Shown: positions 1-10,240, counted from the first letter of the stretch. The stretch: 64,000 nt of DNA from Argyresthia goedartella (GCA_949825045.1 OX463827.1:8330501-8394500), one strand, 5' to 3'. Made by a program: numbers and translations. Notes: generated from the letters alone by a model not told the origin.

Positions 1-580
1 AGGGTCTTCCCTGTCACGCTAAACTACCCACCCTTTATAGTAGAGCTATAATCCCGTCCACCCCTAGCGAAGTGAAGGTAGCATGGCACCTATAAAGAGG
101 GATTAGAGAGAGCTATTGAATGCGTCATTTGTTTGATCGTTTCAATAAATTGTTCGCTGAAGGTTTAGATACCTATAGCTACTTACTGATGAGGATGTGG
201 AACTGCTGTTGGCTCTTGAGAAGTTAGTATAAGAAAATAATGAAGGAAGGATGGCTTTGGTATTGCTGGTGAATTGTTTGACCAAGGAGATGGTAATGCT
301 AAGACCGACCAAAATTAGAAGGAAATGGTAGATTAGTTTATATTTTTTTTATCACACTTTAGCGGCAGCGTCGGCAAAGATGAGAATATCTCCTAAACGC
401 CTGCGTATTACTATACTAGACCATCGCTGCATCACCCAGTGGATTTATTTGCTTGGGCCATTATCATCAGCATCACGAACAATCGAAACATATTTATATC
501 CCATTACCCACTCCTCAGTAAGTATAGTACTTGCATTCAGTTAACATTACCTGTCTTGAGGAGGATGTCTAATGGAATTT
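1..580. other. Unassigned AT-rich DNA
   Basis: I see no coding region, tRNA, terminal inverted repeat or familiar repeat in this stretch. It may be the 5' part of the LINE relic that follows, but nothing visible shows that. Confidence 0.3.
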
Positions 581-584
581 AATT

Positions 585-1383
585 AATAAGAGTAAAATTG
601 AAATTTTGGATAAAATCAAAATGTGTATAGTAGAGTTAGAAATCAATAAAACAAAATATGAGAAAGATCTACAAAATCTTGAGTCTGAACTTGTCAGTGT
701 CTGCTTGAGATCAATTACTGCCCTCTATGAAAAATCTCAAGAGACCATTAGGTAGTAGTCTCTGGCCATGGATGAGCTGCTTATGCTGTCTCTTAGTAAG
801 TAATCAGGAACGCTATGGCTCTTTGCTGGGCAATCATTTCTGTGACTGCCAACGTTCCTTTCAACAGCCGGAGAGACCAGCTTCACCCATGTGCCATGAA
901 ATAAGTATCCGACCCAAGATTACAGGTTCGTTTAAAATATCAGAAACAAAACTGTAATGTTTTGTGATGAAATTGGAAGAACCTTAGGCATATTATTGAA
1001 TAACTTGGGACACTCAGTCATAAATAACTGTTTACCAAACTCCAGTTTTCATTATGTTATTACAAAAAATATCAAAAACACCTTATCAGATACCTGAATC
1101 AGACTTCCAAACATATGTTTGGAAATAGGGGTGAGGTCAACAAATGGGACCAAATAAAATATTTTGAAACACTTTGCTCACTGAAAGTTAATAAATTTTA
1201 TTGTTTAAATTCCCATACAGTAAAAGCTTACCACAAGCTGAAAATTATCTTAGATATAAGCTAAACATGACATTACGTACAATGTCATATTATAAGAGAT
1301 TGATTCATCTGATTGGCTCTAACAATTATGTTAGTGATAATGTTTATTTGACCAAAGGTCAACTAAAGTGTTTAGTCAAGTAA
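585..1383 (+). pseudogene. Possible LINE ORF1 relic: coiled coil, then SGNH-esterase-like
   Basis: Around 590-750 one frame reads as a charged heptad-like helix (KIEILDKIKMCIVELEINKT and onward), consistent with a coiled coil. Around 960-1100 another frame reads GRTLGILLNNLGHSVINNCL, then NSSFHYVITKNIKN, and 1201-1383 gives LFKFPYSKSLPQAENYLRY and later NNYVSDNVYLTKGQ. This pattern (GR.LG..L, H.V.N.C.PN, then a PY block and a V.LT..G block) resembles the SGNH/esterase-like ORF1 proteins of some animal LINEs. The catalytic residues cannot be placed. It could instead be unrelated degenerate DNA. Confidence 0.3.
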
Positions 1384-1429
1384 AGTTTGACCAAAGTGAC
1401 AAAGACCTTCCAGATTTATATAAATGACA

Positions 1430-1960
1430 GGTAGGACGGACGAAAAAAATAACGGAAGGAAGGAAACCAAAAAAGCAGTTTTCTATAGATATTGATTTTG
1501 ATGTTATTGAAAGAATGGTGTACGATTTTCACTTAAGATTTGAAGAAATGCCGACAGTAAATTATCTAAGGCTATTAATTACAATAGGTCTGAAAATAAG
1601 CTGAGAAAAAAAATTCATAAACTGGGATTTCGGTTCACTAAAATGGAAGACAATCGAAAAGTTCATATAGAAAAGCATGATATAATTCTCAAACTGATTG
1701 AATACCTCGATAAAAAACGCAAATTTCGCGATTTAGGTAAAAATATTATCTGTCTTAATAAGTACATCCCATACTAAAGCAAAAACTGGGAGTGATGGCA
1801 AGGGAAAAGGAGTAAAACGTTTGATAATAGTTCATGCAGGGAAGGAACTAACTTATTCGCTAACTTATTTTTTTAGTATTACAGCCAAGAATTTGGCTGA
1901 CTGCTGCTTGACATTTGCTTCTATTGAGCACGGACAAGATATATTGGAAGACATTGAAAG
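1430..1960 (+). pseudogene. Decayed DD82E/Sailor-like transposase fragment
   Basis: Degenerate frames match the better preserved transposase at 15367-16762. FDVIERMVYDFHLRFEEMP corresponds to FDYNVIRRLVYNFHL there; KLGFRFTKMEDNR to KMGFRYKKLKTTEN; and GKGVKRLIIVHAG to SKGQRLIIVHAG. Stops and frameshifts are frequent and no terminal inverted repeats remain. It lies between the ORF1-like and endonuclease parts of the old LINE in the same orientation, so it probably inserted there and then decayed with it. The match by eye is convincing for the region between the N-terminal helix-turn-helix and the middle of the catalytic domain. Confidence 0.6.
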
Positions 1961-1977
1961 CAATTCAAATTAGTTCA

Positions 1978-2610
1978 TAAGAAGAAGCATAGCATCAAAA
2001 ATGTGTAATATCTTGCCCAAATTAAAAAAGTCAAAAAAGTGTAATAATTTCCCAATGTTAAATAATGTTCCGACAAAGGGTAAGCCCCACTTAAATATTA
2101 CTCATCAAAACATGTAGGAGCTACCTGGCAAAGAATTATTTCTTAATAATTCTAACACCGATAATATTTGTATCACAGAACACTGGCTAAAGGAAAATAT
2201 GATGTCTAATAACATAAATAATTTATGAAAGACTCCTGATAGAGGTAGTTCTTTAATCTTAGTTAAAAAAATATTTTAAGGTGAAACAATTGAAACATTG
2301 TTTGTGTCTACAGAAATCCGAAGGAAGAAAAAGGCCATGGCAATTTTGAAATATTTGAGAAAATTATGAAGGAAAAATGAAAACTATGTAATAACAGTAA
2401 AAAGTAAATTATTTGTGGCGATCTTAGTGTAGATTTACTTGTTGATACAACGATGAAACAATGGTTATACATTTTATTCAAATAATTTAGAGCCGACTAG
2501 AATTACACTTACCAGTGAAACTTGCTTAGATAACGTTTTCTGTGACTGTGACTCAAGTGAAAATGTAATTAACTGCTTACTATCCGATCACAGCGGTCAA
2601 ACAGGTCCAT
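1978..2610 (+). pseudogene. LINE ORF2 endonuclease relic
   Basis: This is a degraded apurinic-like (APE) endonuclease domain, which in intact LINEs nicks the genomic target for target-primed reverse transcription. In one frame, LNITHQNM is followed by NTDNICITEHWLKENMM, the conserved EHWL-type motif. Near 2310 another frame gives VYRNPKEEKGHGNFEIFEKI, near 2410 IICGDLSVDLL matches the GDFN-type motif, and near 2560 NCLLSDHSGQ is the terminal SDH motif. At least two frameshifts and several stops separate these motifs. It continues into the reverse transcriptase region at 2617. Confidence 0.7.
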
Positions 2611-3293
2611 TCCCAATTGCTAGAAAATATAAGACTGAACCATCATTTTATAGGCCTATTGCGTCCCAAAGACTTAGAGACCTACATGAAAAACTTACAT
2701 ATAAATTTGCCAGTACCGGATTTTAACGAACAGAACCCGAACAAAATCTATTCAGAGTACTTCAGCATTATTCAAACAGAATTTGATGAAGTTTTTAAAT
2801 TAAAGAAAGTCACTGACAACAACGGTAAATCTAAATTTAAAGACTGGGCAACGTTTCGAATTCGTAAAAGTAGAGCTATCTTGTATGTCCTTTATGAACA
2901 AAAAACCTAAAACTTTGATGAAAAATTTCATGAAACTTTCAAGTTGGTTTATAGACCTGCAAAAACTTTACACATTAATAGAAAAATACAAAATTCAAAT
3001 AATAAAATGAAAATTTGGAAAATAATAAATTGTGAAACTGGCAAAGTTATAACAAGGGACAATAATTTCTGCTTAAAGATAGGTGATGATGTTGTTAAGT
3101 CCAAAGCTGAGGGAGCTCGAGATTTTGAAACATTCTTCTCCAATATACCCTTGCTCACAACAGAGCGTCTTAATTCATCTCCATATGAAGCAGAGATTTT
3201 GTTAAGAAAAAACAGCACTAGCATCATTAATGTAGATTTTAAATTTCATCGTGTATATCCCCAGGATATTGTCAAAACGTTTACATTACTTAC

Positions 3294-3444
3294 GGCCGGT
3301 TTCCTGGGCGCTGATTAAGTTAACAAATTGGTTAAACTGATTTGAGCCAATCACGTGCCGCCAATATTCAAAATAGCGGCACGTGATTGGCTGAAATCAA
3401 TTTAACCAATTTGTTAACTTAACCAGCGCCCAGGAACCCGGGCC
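3294..3444. mobile_element. Hairpin MITE, about 150 bp, inside the LINE
   Basis: Two arms of about 68 bp are nearly perfect inverted repeats (GGCCGGTTTCCTGGGCGCTG on the left; the right arm ends CAGCGCCCAGGAACCCGGGCC), separated by about 13 bp. The flanks are TTAC on the left and TTAA on the right, so a TTA-type or decayed TTAA duplication is possible but unproven. It splits the linker of the LINE relic and is therefore younger. Confidence 0.75.
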
Positions 3445-3531
3445 TTAACGTAAGATTTTTGAAGATCTGTGGGGTATATCAGTCAAAGTTATAGGTTCAG
3501 TAATTCTAGTTAAAGCCCCACACTTAGCTTA

Positions 3532-3798
3532 TTCAAGATGACATTTAATTAGCTGACCATATTTTGGGGAATGATAGTACCCATGAGTATGAACAACTTT
3601 CCCCAAGAACATATGGTCATAAACGAAATAAAATTTTGGGTCTCCCATAGTAACTTGTAATCAGCTGATCGGGTCAATGTACTGAGGGACGAAAAATATT
3701 TTTCATTTGCGACCATATGTTTCTTTGGGAAAGTTGTTCATAATGATCGGTGCTATCAATCCCCAAAATATGGTCAGCTAATTAAAGATCACCTTGTA
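3532..3798. mobile_element. TA-flanked foldback MITE (copy 1)
   Basis: The element is 267 bp and folds back on itself: the ends are AAGATGACATTTAATTAGCT and its near complement at the right, with TA at 3530-3531 and 3799-3800. It is the reverse complement of the copy at 59256-59523; a third, one-ended copy lies at 17701-17748. The TA duplication points to mobilisation by a Tc1/mariner-type transposase, which is inference. It interrupts the LINE reverse transcriptase relic. Confidence 0.8.
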
Positions 3799-5836
3799 TA
3801 TTCAATAAGTGTGTTGACGACGGAGCTTTCCCAGACCGCATGAAACACAGTAAACTGATACCTCTGTTCAAGTCGGAAGACAAGAGTGATCCTGCAAATT
3901 TCAGACCAATATCTGATCTTCCATCACTAAGTAAAATGTTTCAAAAGGTTATACTCAGTCATATGATCTCAAATTTCAACCGTACAAAACAACTCCACGC
4001 CAAGCAATACGGTTTCACTGGGGGTAAATCGACTACGGATGCAGTTATTACCCTTATATCTCATATTTATTCTGCATGGGAGGCCGTACAGGACGCTATC
4101 GGTGCTTTTTGCGATCTGTCTAAGGTTTGTCAAAGATTGTGTTGATCAACATACGCCACTAATGAAATTAAATCATTACGGAGTCAGAAATAAAGCGTTG
4201 TATCAACTAAGATCATACCTAAGCAATAGAATTCAAAACTTGATGGATCGTGAGTAAAAATTGGCGTTCCACAAGGTTCCATATTAGGTCTTTTCTTATT
4301 CCTGGTATATATTAACGATCTGCCCTTCATGGTGGGGAAATTGACTGACATAGTGTTGTTTGCTGATGATACTTCACTGGTCTTCAAAATTGAAAGACAA
4401 AAGAAGATTTTGATGATGTTTATGGAGTATTGTCTTTAACCTTGAATTGGTTCACAGTTAAAAGTGTATTGTTAAACGCTGCTAAAATCAAGTGTATCAA
4501 ATTCTCACTTCCAAATGTCAGGCAAGTTGTCGAGAAGTTTCTTGGGATAACCATTGATAGCAAAAATTGCAGTTTGGACCCCACATAGATAAACTAGCTG
4601 GTAAATTAAGTTCTGCGGTTTACTCTGTTAGGAACATCAGACAAAACACGGATGTGGCTACATCTAGGCTAGTATATTTTGGTTACTTTCATAGTGTCAT
4701 GGCCTATGATATCTTGTTGTGGGGGAAAGCAGCATACATTCAAACTATTTTCATTTTACAGAAAAGAGCTATTCGATCAATTTATATTTTAAAACGTACA
4801 GACTCCTTAAGAGAGCTTTTTAAAGAAATCGACATGCTAACTGTAGCTAGTTAATTAATTTTAGAAAATGGAATGTATGTACGCAAGAACCTTACAACAT
4901 TTTTCAAACTTAGCGATAGTTTTTTAAGATTGTTAAGATTGTTAACCTAAGAAATAATCACAGATTAGTTTCTCCCCGGTTTAGACTCGCGAAGGTTAGC
5001 AAATCTTTCAGGGGTCAGTGCATTCTCTAGTACAATAAGATATCTCTGGAGATTTTGAAATTACCTTTTGAGCCATTTAAAAAGCATGTTAATTGATATG
5101 TGAGCAAGCAACTTTGTCGAAAAAGGGATATTACAATGTTCAAGACTACTTAAATGATGGGACTGTATGGGGTTAATCTAGCTCAACACAGTCCTTGGGG
5201 TTAATAATTGTGTAATTATGTATTCCTGCTTATTAATTATAGCAATTAATATTGTAATATTTGTATTAGTTAAGCACAAGCAATTTTTAAAAGAGATCTG
5301 AAAATCAATCTGTGGTAGTTTCTACGCCCTGCTTCTCCCACAGTGGTCCAATGTAGAGAAGAGACAAAAAATGACGTTTGCTAAGTATATGTAGATATCT
5401 ACAGTAATACAGACATTTGATTTTGATTTTATCTAAATCTAGTTAATTAATTTTAACTCCGTCGATTTTTATTGCAAAGGCATTGCAAGTCCCACAGATG
5501 GTCGAGAGTTCTTCAACTGCGGCAAATAAACTGCTTTTGTTTAGAGCAAGTGGCGCGAGCTAACGCTATTATCGTTTTGTGTTTAGCATTTTATTGTTCG
5601 AATTCATTTCCCTTTTTTGCGCACCGAACGCGTGCGCGTTTGAAGAGTTTTGCGTATGATTTTGACGTTTCAGTTTGAAGTGAGCCCGTATCATTGTGGA
5701 ATACTAAAGTGCCACTAGCTAGAAAGCGGAATAAGACTTTATCCGAGTAAACTTTGTCAACTCCTTAAAAATGTATGGAGTTGTCAAAGTTTAGTCGATA
5801 TAATTTTTATTCATTGAAAATTAAAGAGCTGAAAGA

Positions 5837-6095
5837 ACTCCGTGGTCTAACGGGTTTTTCGCTTTCTTTTCACACAGGAGATGCAGGTTCGAATCCTGAC
5901 CAATGAGATAATTAATTTATCTTACCTATCGGACGTTCAGTGTTTCGGATGACACGTTAAGCTGTAGTCCCGGCTACTACCGCTACGTGGTGGTGGCCGT
6001 AAAATCCCTCCATCAACCCGCACTGAGCCAGCCTGATTAGCCAGTAAAGGCCTGTGCCCCTCGGTGGGGACATTAATGGACTACCTACATGTTAT
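5837..6095 (+). mobile_element. tRNA-derived SINE (head type 1, body a)
   Basis: The head contains an A box (TGGTCTAACGG, 5843-5853) and a canonical B box (GGTTCGAATCC, 5886-5896), the internal RNA polymerase III promoter of tRNA genes. A body follows with CGGTTGG-free GC-rich sequence ending in GTGCCCCTCGGTGGGGACAT and an AT-rich tail. The head recurs at 58932 with a different body. The body recurs at 35235-35388 and, on the minus strand, at 9275-9400. Confidence 0.75.
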
Positions 6096-6109
6096 TTTTT
6101 ATTTTTTAA

Positions 6110-6879
6110 GTCTTATTTCGCCTTCTAGCTAGTTGACAACAAAATGTCCCAGAAATATTACAAATCTATAGTTAGGTAACCTAAGTAATTAATTACATTA
6201 AAGAAGAAGAAGTTTTAGTGAAGGGATGGCGAATGCGCAATGATGATCACGTGAAGTGTTATTGGGATATTAAAACAAATAAATGGAAATCCAACGATAA
6301 TAAGCTTAATGTAGGAATATGTAAGAAGAGAAGAACTTAACTGTAAATATTCTGTTGATAATAAGTATTTAAGACAGTGATATAAGTAGATCTAGGTATA
6401 TGAAGCCAGTCTGCCAGTGCTCTTTTTACGTGACGTTAACTTTTCACCAAGCTATTTCAATTAGGAAATCCTCCTCGGAGACTCAATGACAGGATTCCAC
6501 CAACTTTATTCAGCACTTATTAAATATTTCAAGAATGCCAAACTTTACGGCATATTTTGAAAAGCAATAAAACCATAATAATCCCCAGAAGATCTGTACC
6601 ATCACGCCCCAACCATTAGGGGCAGAGCACAATAGATATGATGCATTGAACTAAACGGTTGCTTATTCTAATGTCACCACAAACCATAAATTATGGTGTT
6701 AGAGGATATTTAGTGAGAATTTGTGTTCAATATTTGGAATGATCTGGTCAATTTGGCCGTATGTCGAGGTTTATAGGGTTACCCATAATTTCCTTATTGC
6801 TAATTTTGTATAGGTTGCTTGTACGTCAGCGGTAAGTTATTGTAATTTTCTATTGTCGTAAAAGTAAAGTAGTAGCTTA
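6110..6879. other. Unassigned AT-rich DNA
   Basis: I see no coding region or recognisable repeat here, apart from the last 15-20 bases (GTAGTAGCTTA), which resemble the end of a minus-strand SINE and form the left flank of the piggyBac insertion. Confidence 0.4.
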
Positions 6880-6899
6880 TTAACCCATTTAGACCTACC

Positions 6900-6915
6900 G
6901 TACCATATGTGGTAC
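6900..6915. repeat. Left subterminal near-palindrome of piggyBac
   Basis: GTACCATATGTGGTAC is a 16-bp near-perfect palindrome 16 bases inside the left end. A related motif, GTACCCTATATGGTAC, is at 7241-7256 in the intron and a perfect version is near the right end. Repeated motifs near both ends are typical of transposase binding sites. Confidence 0.6.
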
Positions 6916-7004
6916 AGTAACTTTGTAAAAATATTTCGGGATACCCACATATTTCAAATATTTTATAACGATTGTGACAATCAGTTTAGACAGTTAGCTT
7001 AGCG

Positions 7005-7010
7005 TATAAA
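7005..7010 (+). promoter_or_regulatory. Putative TATA box of the piggyBac transposase
   Basis: TATAAA lies 80 bases upstream of the inferred start codon at 7090, a normal distance for a short 5' leader. It is inside the transposon, so expression would not depend on the insertion site. Confidence 0.45.
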
Positions 7011-7089
7011 ATATTATAAATACGTTTGTGCGAGTGGATTGCATTATATTTTGGATATTATCCGGCAAAAACATAGAAAAATATTCACG

Positions 7090-9073
7090 ATGTCATCAAG
7101 AAGGTAAGTACTATCGTAATTATTCAAAATTCTATTGTTTCTATGCATTGTTCTGATGATTAGGGTACAATAGATGTCATGCCTCTAACAAAATCTTTCT
7201 TTTGTTAGTTTTGTACAGTATGCTGAACCATAAACTAGGTGTACCCTATATGGTACAGTAGGTTCATATATGAGCAAAATATGCGACAAAATGTAAGTTG
7301 AAAATTGTTTATATTTATTTTGTTTATTGTTTCAGACCATTGACTCTGCACGATATTGCAACAATCCTTGAGGAAGATGATGATACCAGCAACCAAGGGC
7401 AAGATTATGATATTTTTTTACTGCCACCTAACACAGCCAATGATAATCAGACTGATGAAGACTCTGGCGAAGAAGATAACGTCAACATAAATAACCTGCC
7501 TCCTAGTTTGCTTCGAGCACCAGCTGAGCTTGCTGCATCTCCAGAAGAACGGGAACCTGATGATCAAGGGCAACAACTTGAAGGACAGGATAGTGAAGAA
7601 ACACACGAACCCTTGCAAAAACGTTCCATGAAATATAGCTGGAGAAAACGAGACTTACAACCAAGACTTACCACTTGGAAACCTCTGTATCATGTTTCTC
7701 TTGAAAGAACTCCAACAGAATGGTTTTCTTTGTTTTTTTCTGATGACGTGTTTGAGTTGCTAACTATTGAGACCAATAGATATTTAGCACGAAAACTTCT
7801 TGCTGCTGACGTCAAAATTGAAGAAATCAAGTGTTTGGTCGGAATTTTGCTGGTCAGTGGCTACTCTCAAGTCAACAGAAGAAGAATGTACTGGGAAAAT
7901 GCACCAGATTCCAGAAACTGCTTGATTGCTACAGCACTGTCTAGAGATAGATTCGCGTATGTATATGCCAACATTCATGTGGCTGATAATCTGAATTTAG
8001 ATGGATCGGATAAATTTGCAAAAGTTCGTCCGCTACTAAAACTCTTAGCTGCAAAGTTCCTTGAGAATTGTCCGCATAAGGAGAACCATAGCATCGACGA
8101 GGCTATGGTGCCATATTTTGGTCGTCATGGCTGCAAGCAATTTATTCGTGGAAAGCCTATACGGTATGGATATAAACTATGGGTTGGTGCTACTTCAGGA
8201 GGTTACATTGCATGGTTTGAGCCATATCAAGGCGCGTCTACATTTGCGAATGCCCGTTACTCTCAGCTTGGTCTCGGTGAAAGTGTAGTTTTGACGTATG
8301 CAGATCAATTAGCGCAGTTGGGATATGGTAAAGACTATCATCTTTTTATAGATAATTTCTTTACAGGCTTACCTTTGATCCACGAGCTGACTGAGAGGGG
8401 TTTTCGTATAACAGGGACTGTGAGGGAAAACAGGTGTGCAAAATGCCCTTTATTGGGCAACAAAGAAGCGAAAAACAAAGAAAGAGGCTTTTACGATTAT
8501 CGTGTGTCTGATGATGTCATAATTTGCAAATGGCATGATAACAGTATTGTCTCAGTATGTTCAAATGCAGTTGGTATAAATTCTGTCCACAAAACTGAAA
8601 GATATTCCCAGCAACTGAAAAAGAAAATATCTGTGTCTCAACCCCATCTTATCCATCAATACAATAAAAACATGGGTGGAGTAGATTTATCGGACCAAAA
8701 CATATCTGCACTTCGCACTAGCATTCGAGGAAAAAAGTGGTACATGCCTCTGATTCTTCATTGCGTTGATATGTCTGTACAAAATGCTTGGTTGCTCTAT
8801 AGACACAATGGTGGCAATATGGATCTCCTAAACTTCCGACGTCGAATTGCAAATTCTATAATTGATGGCAATAAACAACGCGAGAAGCCAGGACCTAGTC
8901 GGCCATCTTCTGTAACCCATGACTCTCGATATGACGGCAAAGACCACCTTGTCACTAAGCAAGAAAAACGAACCAGGTGTGGACAATGCCACAAACAATG
9001 TCCTACAAGGTGTATCAAGTGTGATATTGGTTTACATGTGGAATGTTTTGTTATTTATCACACAAGAAAGTAA
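7090..9073 (+). CDS. piggyBac transposase, two exons, 583 aa
   Basis: This is a nuclear DDD transposase that excises and inserts its element at TTAA. Exon 1 (7090-7103) encodes MSSRR up to a GTAAGT donor; the intron (7104-7335) ends TTGTTTCAG; exon 2 (7336-9073) continues PLTLHDIATILEE. The start is inferred from the splice signals; an unspliced reading would start at 7298 with an unusual hydrophobic leader. The N-terminus is acidic. The catalytic core carries D259 (SIDEAMVPYFGRH), D344 (HLFIDNFFTGLPL) and D455 (NMGGVDLSDQN), the three aspartates expected in the family. The C-terminus (RTRCGQCHKQCPTRCIKCD, then GLHVEC) is the cysteine-rich cross-brace that binds element ends. The length is normal for the family and no stop or frameshift is present. 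Confidence 0.93.
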
Positions 9074-9123
9074 ATAAAACTTTTTCATGGAACTCATATT
9101 TTTTGCATCTCTATTGTCCTACT

Positions 9124-9139
9124 GTACCATATATGGTAC
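9124..9139. repeat. Right subterminal palindrome of piggyBac
   Basis: GTACCATATATGGTAC is a perfect 16-bp palindrome downstream of the stop codon, 131 bases from the right end. It mirrors the motif at 6900-6915. Confidence 0.6.
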
Positions 9140-9274
9140 ACCCCCCTCTAGGCCCCCCACTCACAGATATTTTTTTTTAATATTTTTACTGTAAACATAG
9201 GCTTCCCCTAACACGATTTTGTTGATAAAAATCAAGGTTTTTGAAAAAAATAATTATCGGTCTAAATGGGTTAA

Positions 9275-9400
9275 TGTCCCGCACCGAGGAGTACGGTCCT
9301 CAATCGGAAACGAGTTAGATTGCTACCATAATCCACCAGGCTGGTTCAGGTGGGGGTTGATGGAGGGTTTTTACGACTACTACTGCCACTTTTGTCGTAT
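9275..9400 (-). mobile_element. SINE body fragment, piggyBac target
   Basis: Read on the minus strand, 9275-9400 matches the body of the SINE at 5837-6095: the CTCGGTG.GGG motif, the GGTTGATGGAGGG block and the run of CTACTAC. The TTAA used by piggyBac corresponds to GGGACATTAATGG of the SINE. The remaining SINE end is the short sequence left of 6880. Confidence 0.55.
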
Positions 9401-9669
9401 TGTACTTAATTCCAAATGCTTACTAGGTATGAGAAGTAGTTACTTTTCCTTGGATTCTAAAATGTATGACAGATGACACTTCAAATAACCTAATTTACGT
9501 CGTACAAGTGATAATTTGTTATTTCCTCCATAATATTAGCATCGTTCGTTTACTAAATGGTGAATAACCATGAAGAGAGAGACTGGTATGTTTCCAAGAG
9601 GGTAGCAAGTTTTCCAAGACACGGATCCTTTTTTAGGAAAGGGGCATGATGGTACTCATTGTACTTTGT

Positions 9670-10135
9670 ATCTAATCATGTACCTACCTATCTCTAATTT
9701 CGGGTCAGTAGACAGCCCCAGACGGCACTGGCCGGCAAATGAAAGTTGCCACTGGCGCCACGTCGGCTATAGCCGACACAATTTCAACCGACTTAAAAAA
9801 AGAGGAGGTTCTCAATTCGTCTGTTTTTTGTGTGTTAAACACACAAAAAACAGACGAATTACGCGATTACTCCGTCAATTATGAACCGATTTTGGTGATG
9901 CTTATTTTGATTGGTAGGTCATACATCAGAGGTGGTCCCATATAAATTTTATTAAAATTGATACGGCGCTTTTTAAAAAATTCAACAAATACAAAAAAAA
10001 CACTGATGACGTTTTGTTTTGTGGTTCCGTGCAGCAAGTTTTGATGAGGACTTTTCATGTACACAGACTTCATTCGTATCCTAACCGGGGAGGAATAAAT
10101 AGGGTGTTGAAACTTGAAGTCGGTTTTTTTAGGTT
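9670..10135. repeat. Dispersed lepidopteran-type repeat with internal perfect palindrome
   Basis: The segment holds CAACCGACTTAAAAAAAGAG near 9786 and GAAGTCGGTTTTTTT near 10118, an inverted pair I recognise from many lepidopteran sequences. Between them, 9814-9836 and 9838-9860 form a perfect 23-bp inverted repeat around one base. No protein is encoded. Its class is unknown to me. Confidence 0.5.
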
Positions 10136-10240
10136 TTTAACTTGGTGAATAATTATTTTAGTTTTTAGAATTTTATTTCTCAATAATGTAGTTCACTTAT
10201 AGAGAAACATTAATCTATACATTAAAATAATGTAAGTATA

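Larger units (their letters stand above)
2617..5150 (+). pseudogene. LINE ORF2 linker and reverse transcriptase relic
   Basis: The linker after the endonuclease runs from 2617 to about 3293 in two open pieces. After two MITEs the frame resumes at about 3800 (CVDDGAFPDRMKHSKLIPLF) with NFRPISDLPSLSKMFQKVI, the QYGFTGGKSTTDAVI block, and a damaged FCDLSK motif near 4110. GVPQGSILG follows at 4264 and the active-site FADDTS box at about 4362. The thumb and C-terminus run to about 5150 (KGYYNVQDYLNDGTVWG). At least four frameshifts and several stops make it non-functional. It is related to, but clearly a different family from, the LINE at 60145-62985. Confidence 0.8.
585..5440 (+). mobile_element. 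Old LINE relic (CR1/Jockey group), broken by nested insertions
   Basis: Pieces in one orientation and in the expected order suggest a nearly full-length non-LTR retrotransposon: a coiled-coil and ORF1-like stretch (585-1383), an endonuclease relic (1978-2610), a reverse transcriptase relic (2617-5150) and an AT-rich 3' region to about 5440. Three insertions separate them: a transposase relic at 1430-1960 and hairpin MITEs at 3294-3444 and 3532-3798. Many stops and frameshifts show it is dead. The 3' region (about 5160-5375) recurs on the minus strand at 35540-35870 and, in part, at 52880-52975. Joining the ORF1-like part to the same element is inference from order and orientation. Confidence 0.6.
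6884..9270 (+). mobile_element. Complete piggyBac transposon, 2387 bp
   Basis: Terminal inverted repeats CCCATTTAGACC (left) and GGTCTAAATGGG (right) abut TTAA at 6880-6883 and 9271-9274, the signature target duplication of piggyBac. Between them are a TATAAA box (7005-7010), a spliced transposase gene (7090-9073) and an AATAAA signal overlapping the stop (9073-9078). Subterminal near-palindromes lie just inside both ends. With matching ends, intact target sites and an open transposase, it looks young and may be autonomous. The right flank (9275-9400) reads as a minus-strand SINE body whose GGGACATTAATGG motif supplied the TTAA. Confidence 0.92.

Noticed and set aside
7298..7333. Start of the piggyBac transposase at the ATG at 7298
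   Set aside because: The leader lies in an intron with clear GT and AG signals; splicing to the ATG at 7090 gives the family-like N-terminus.
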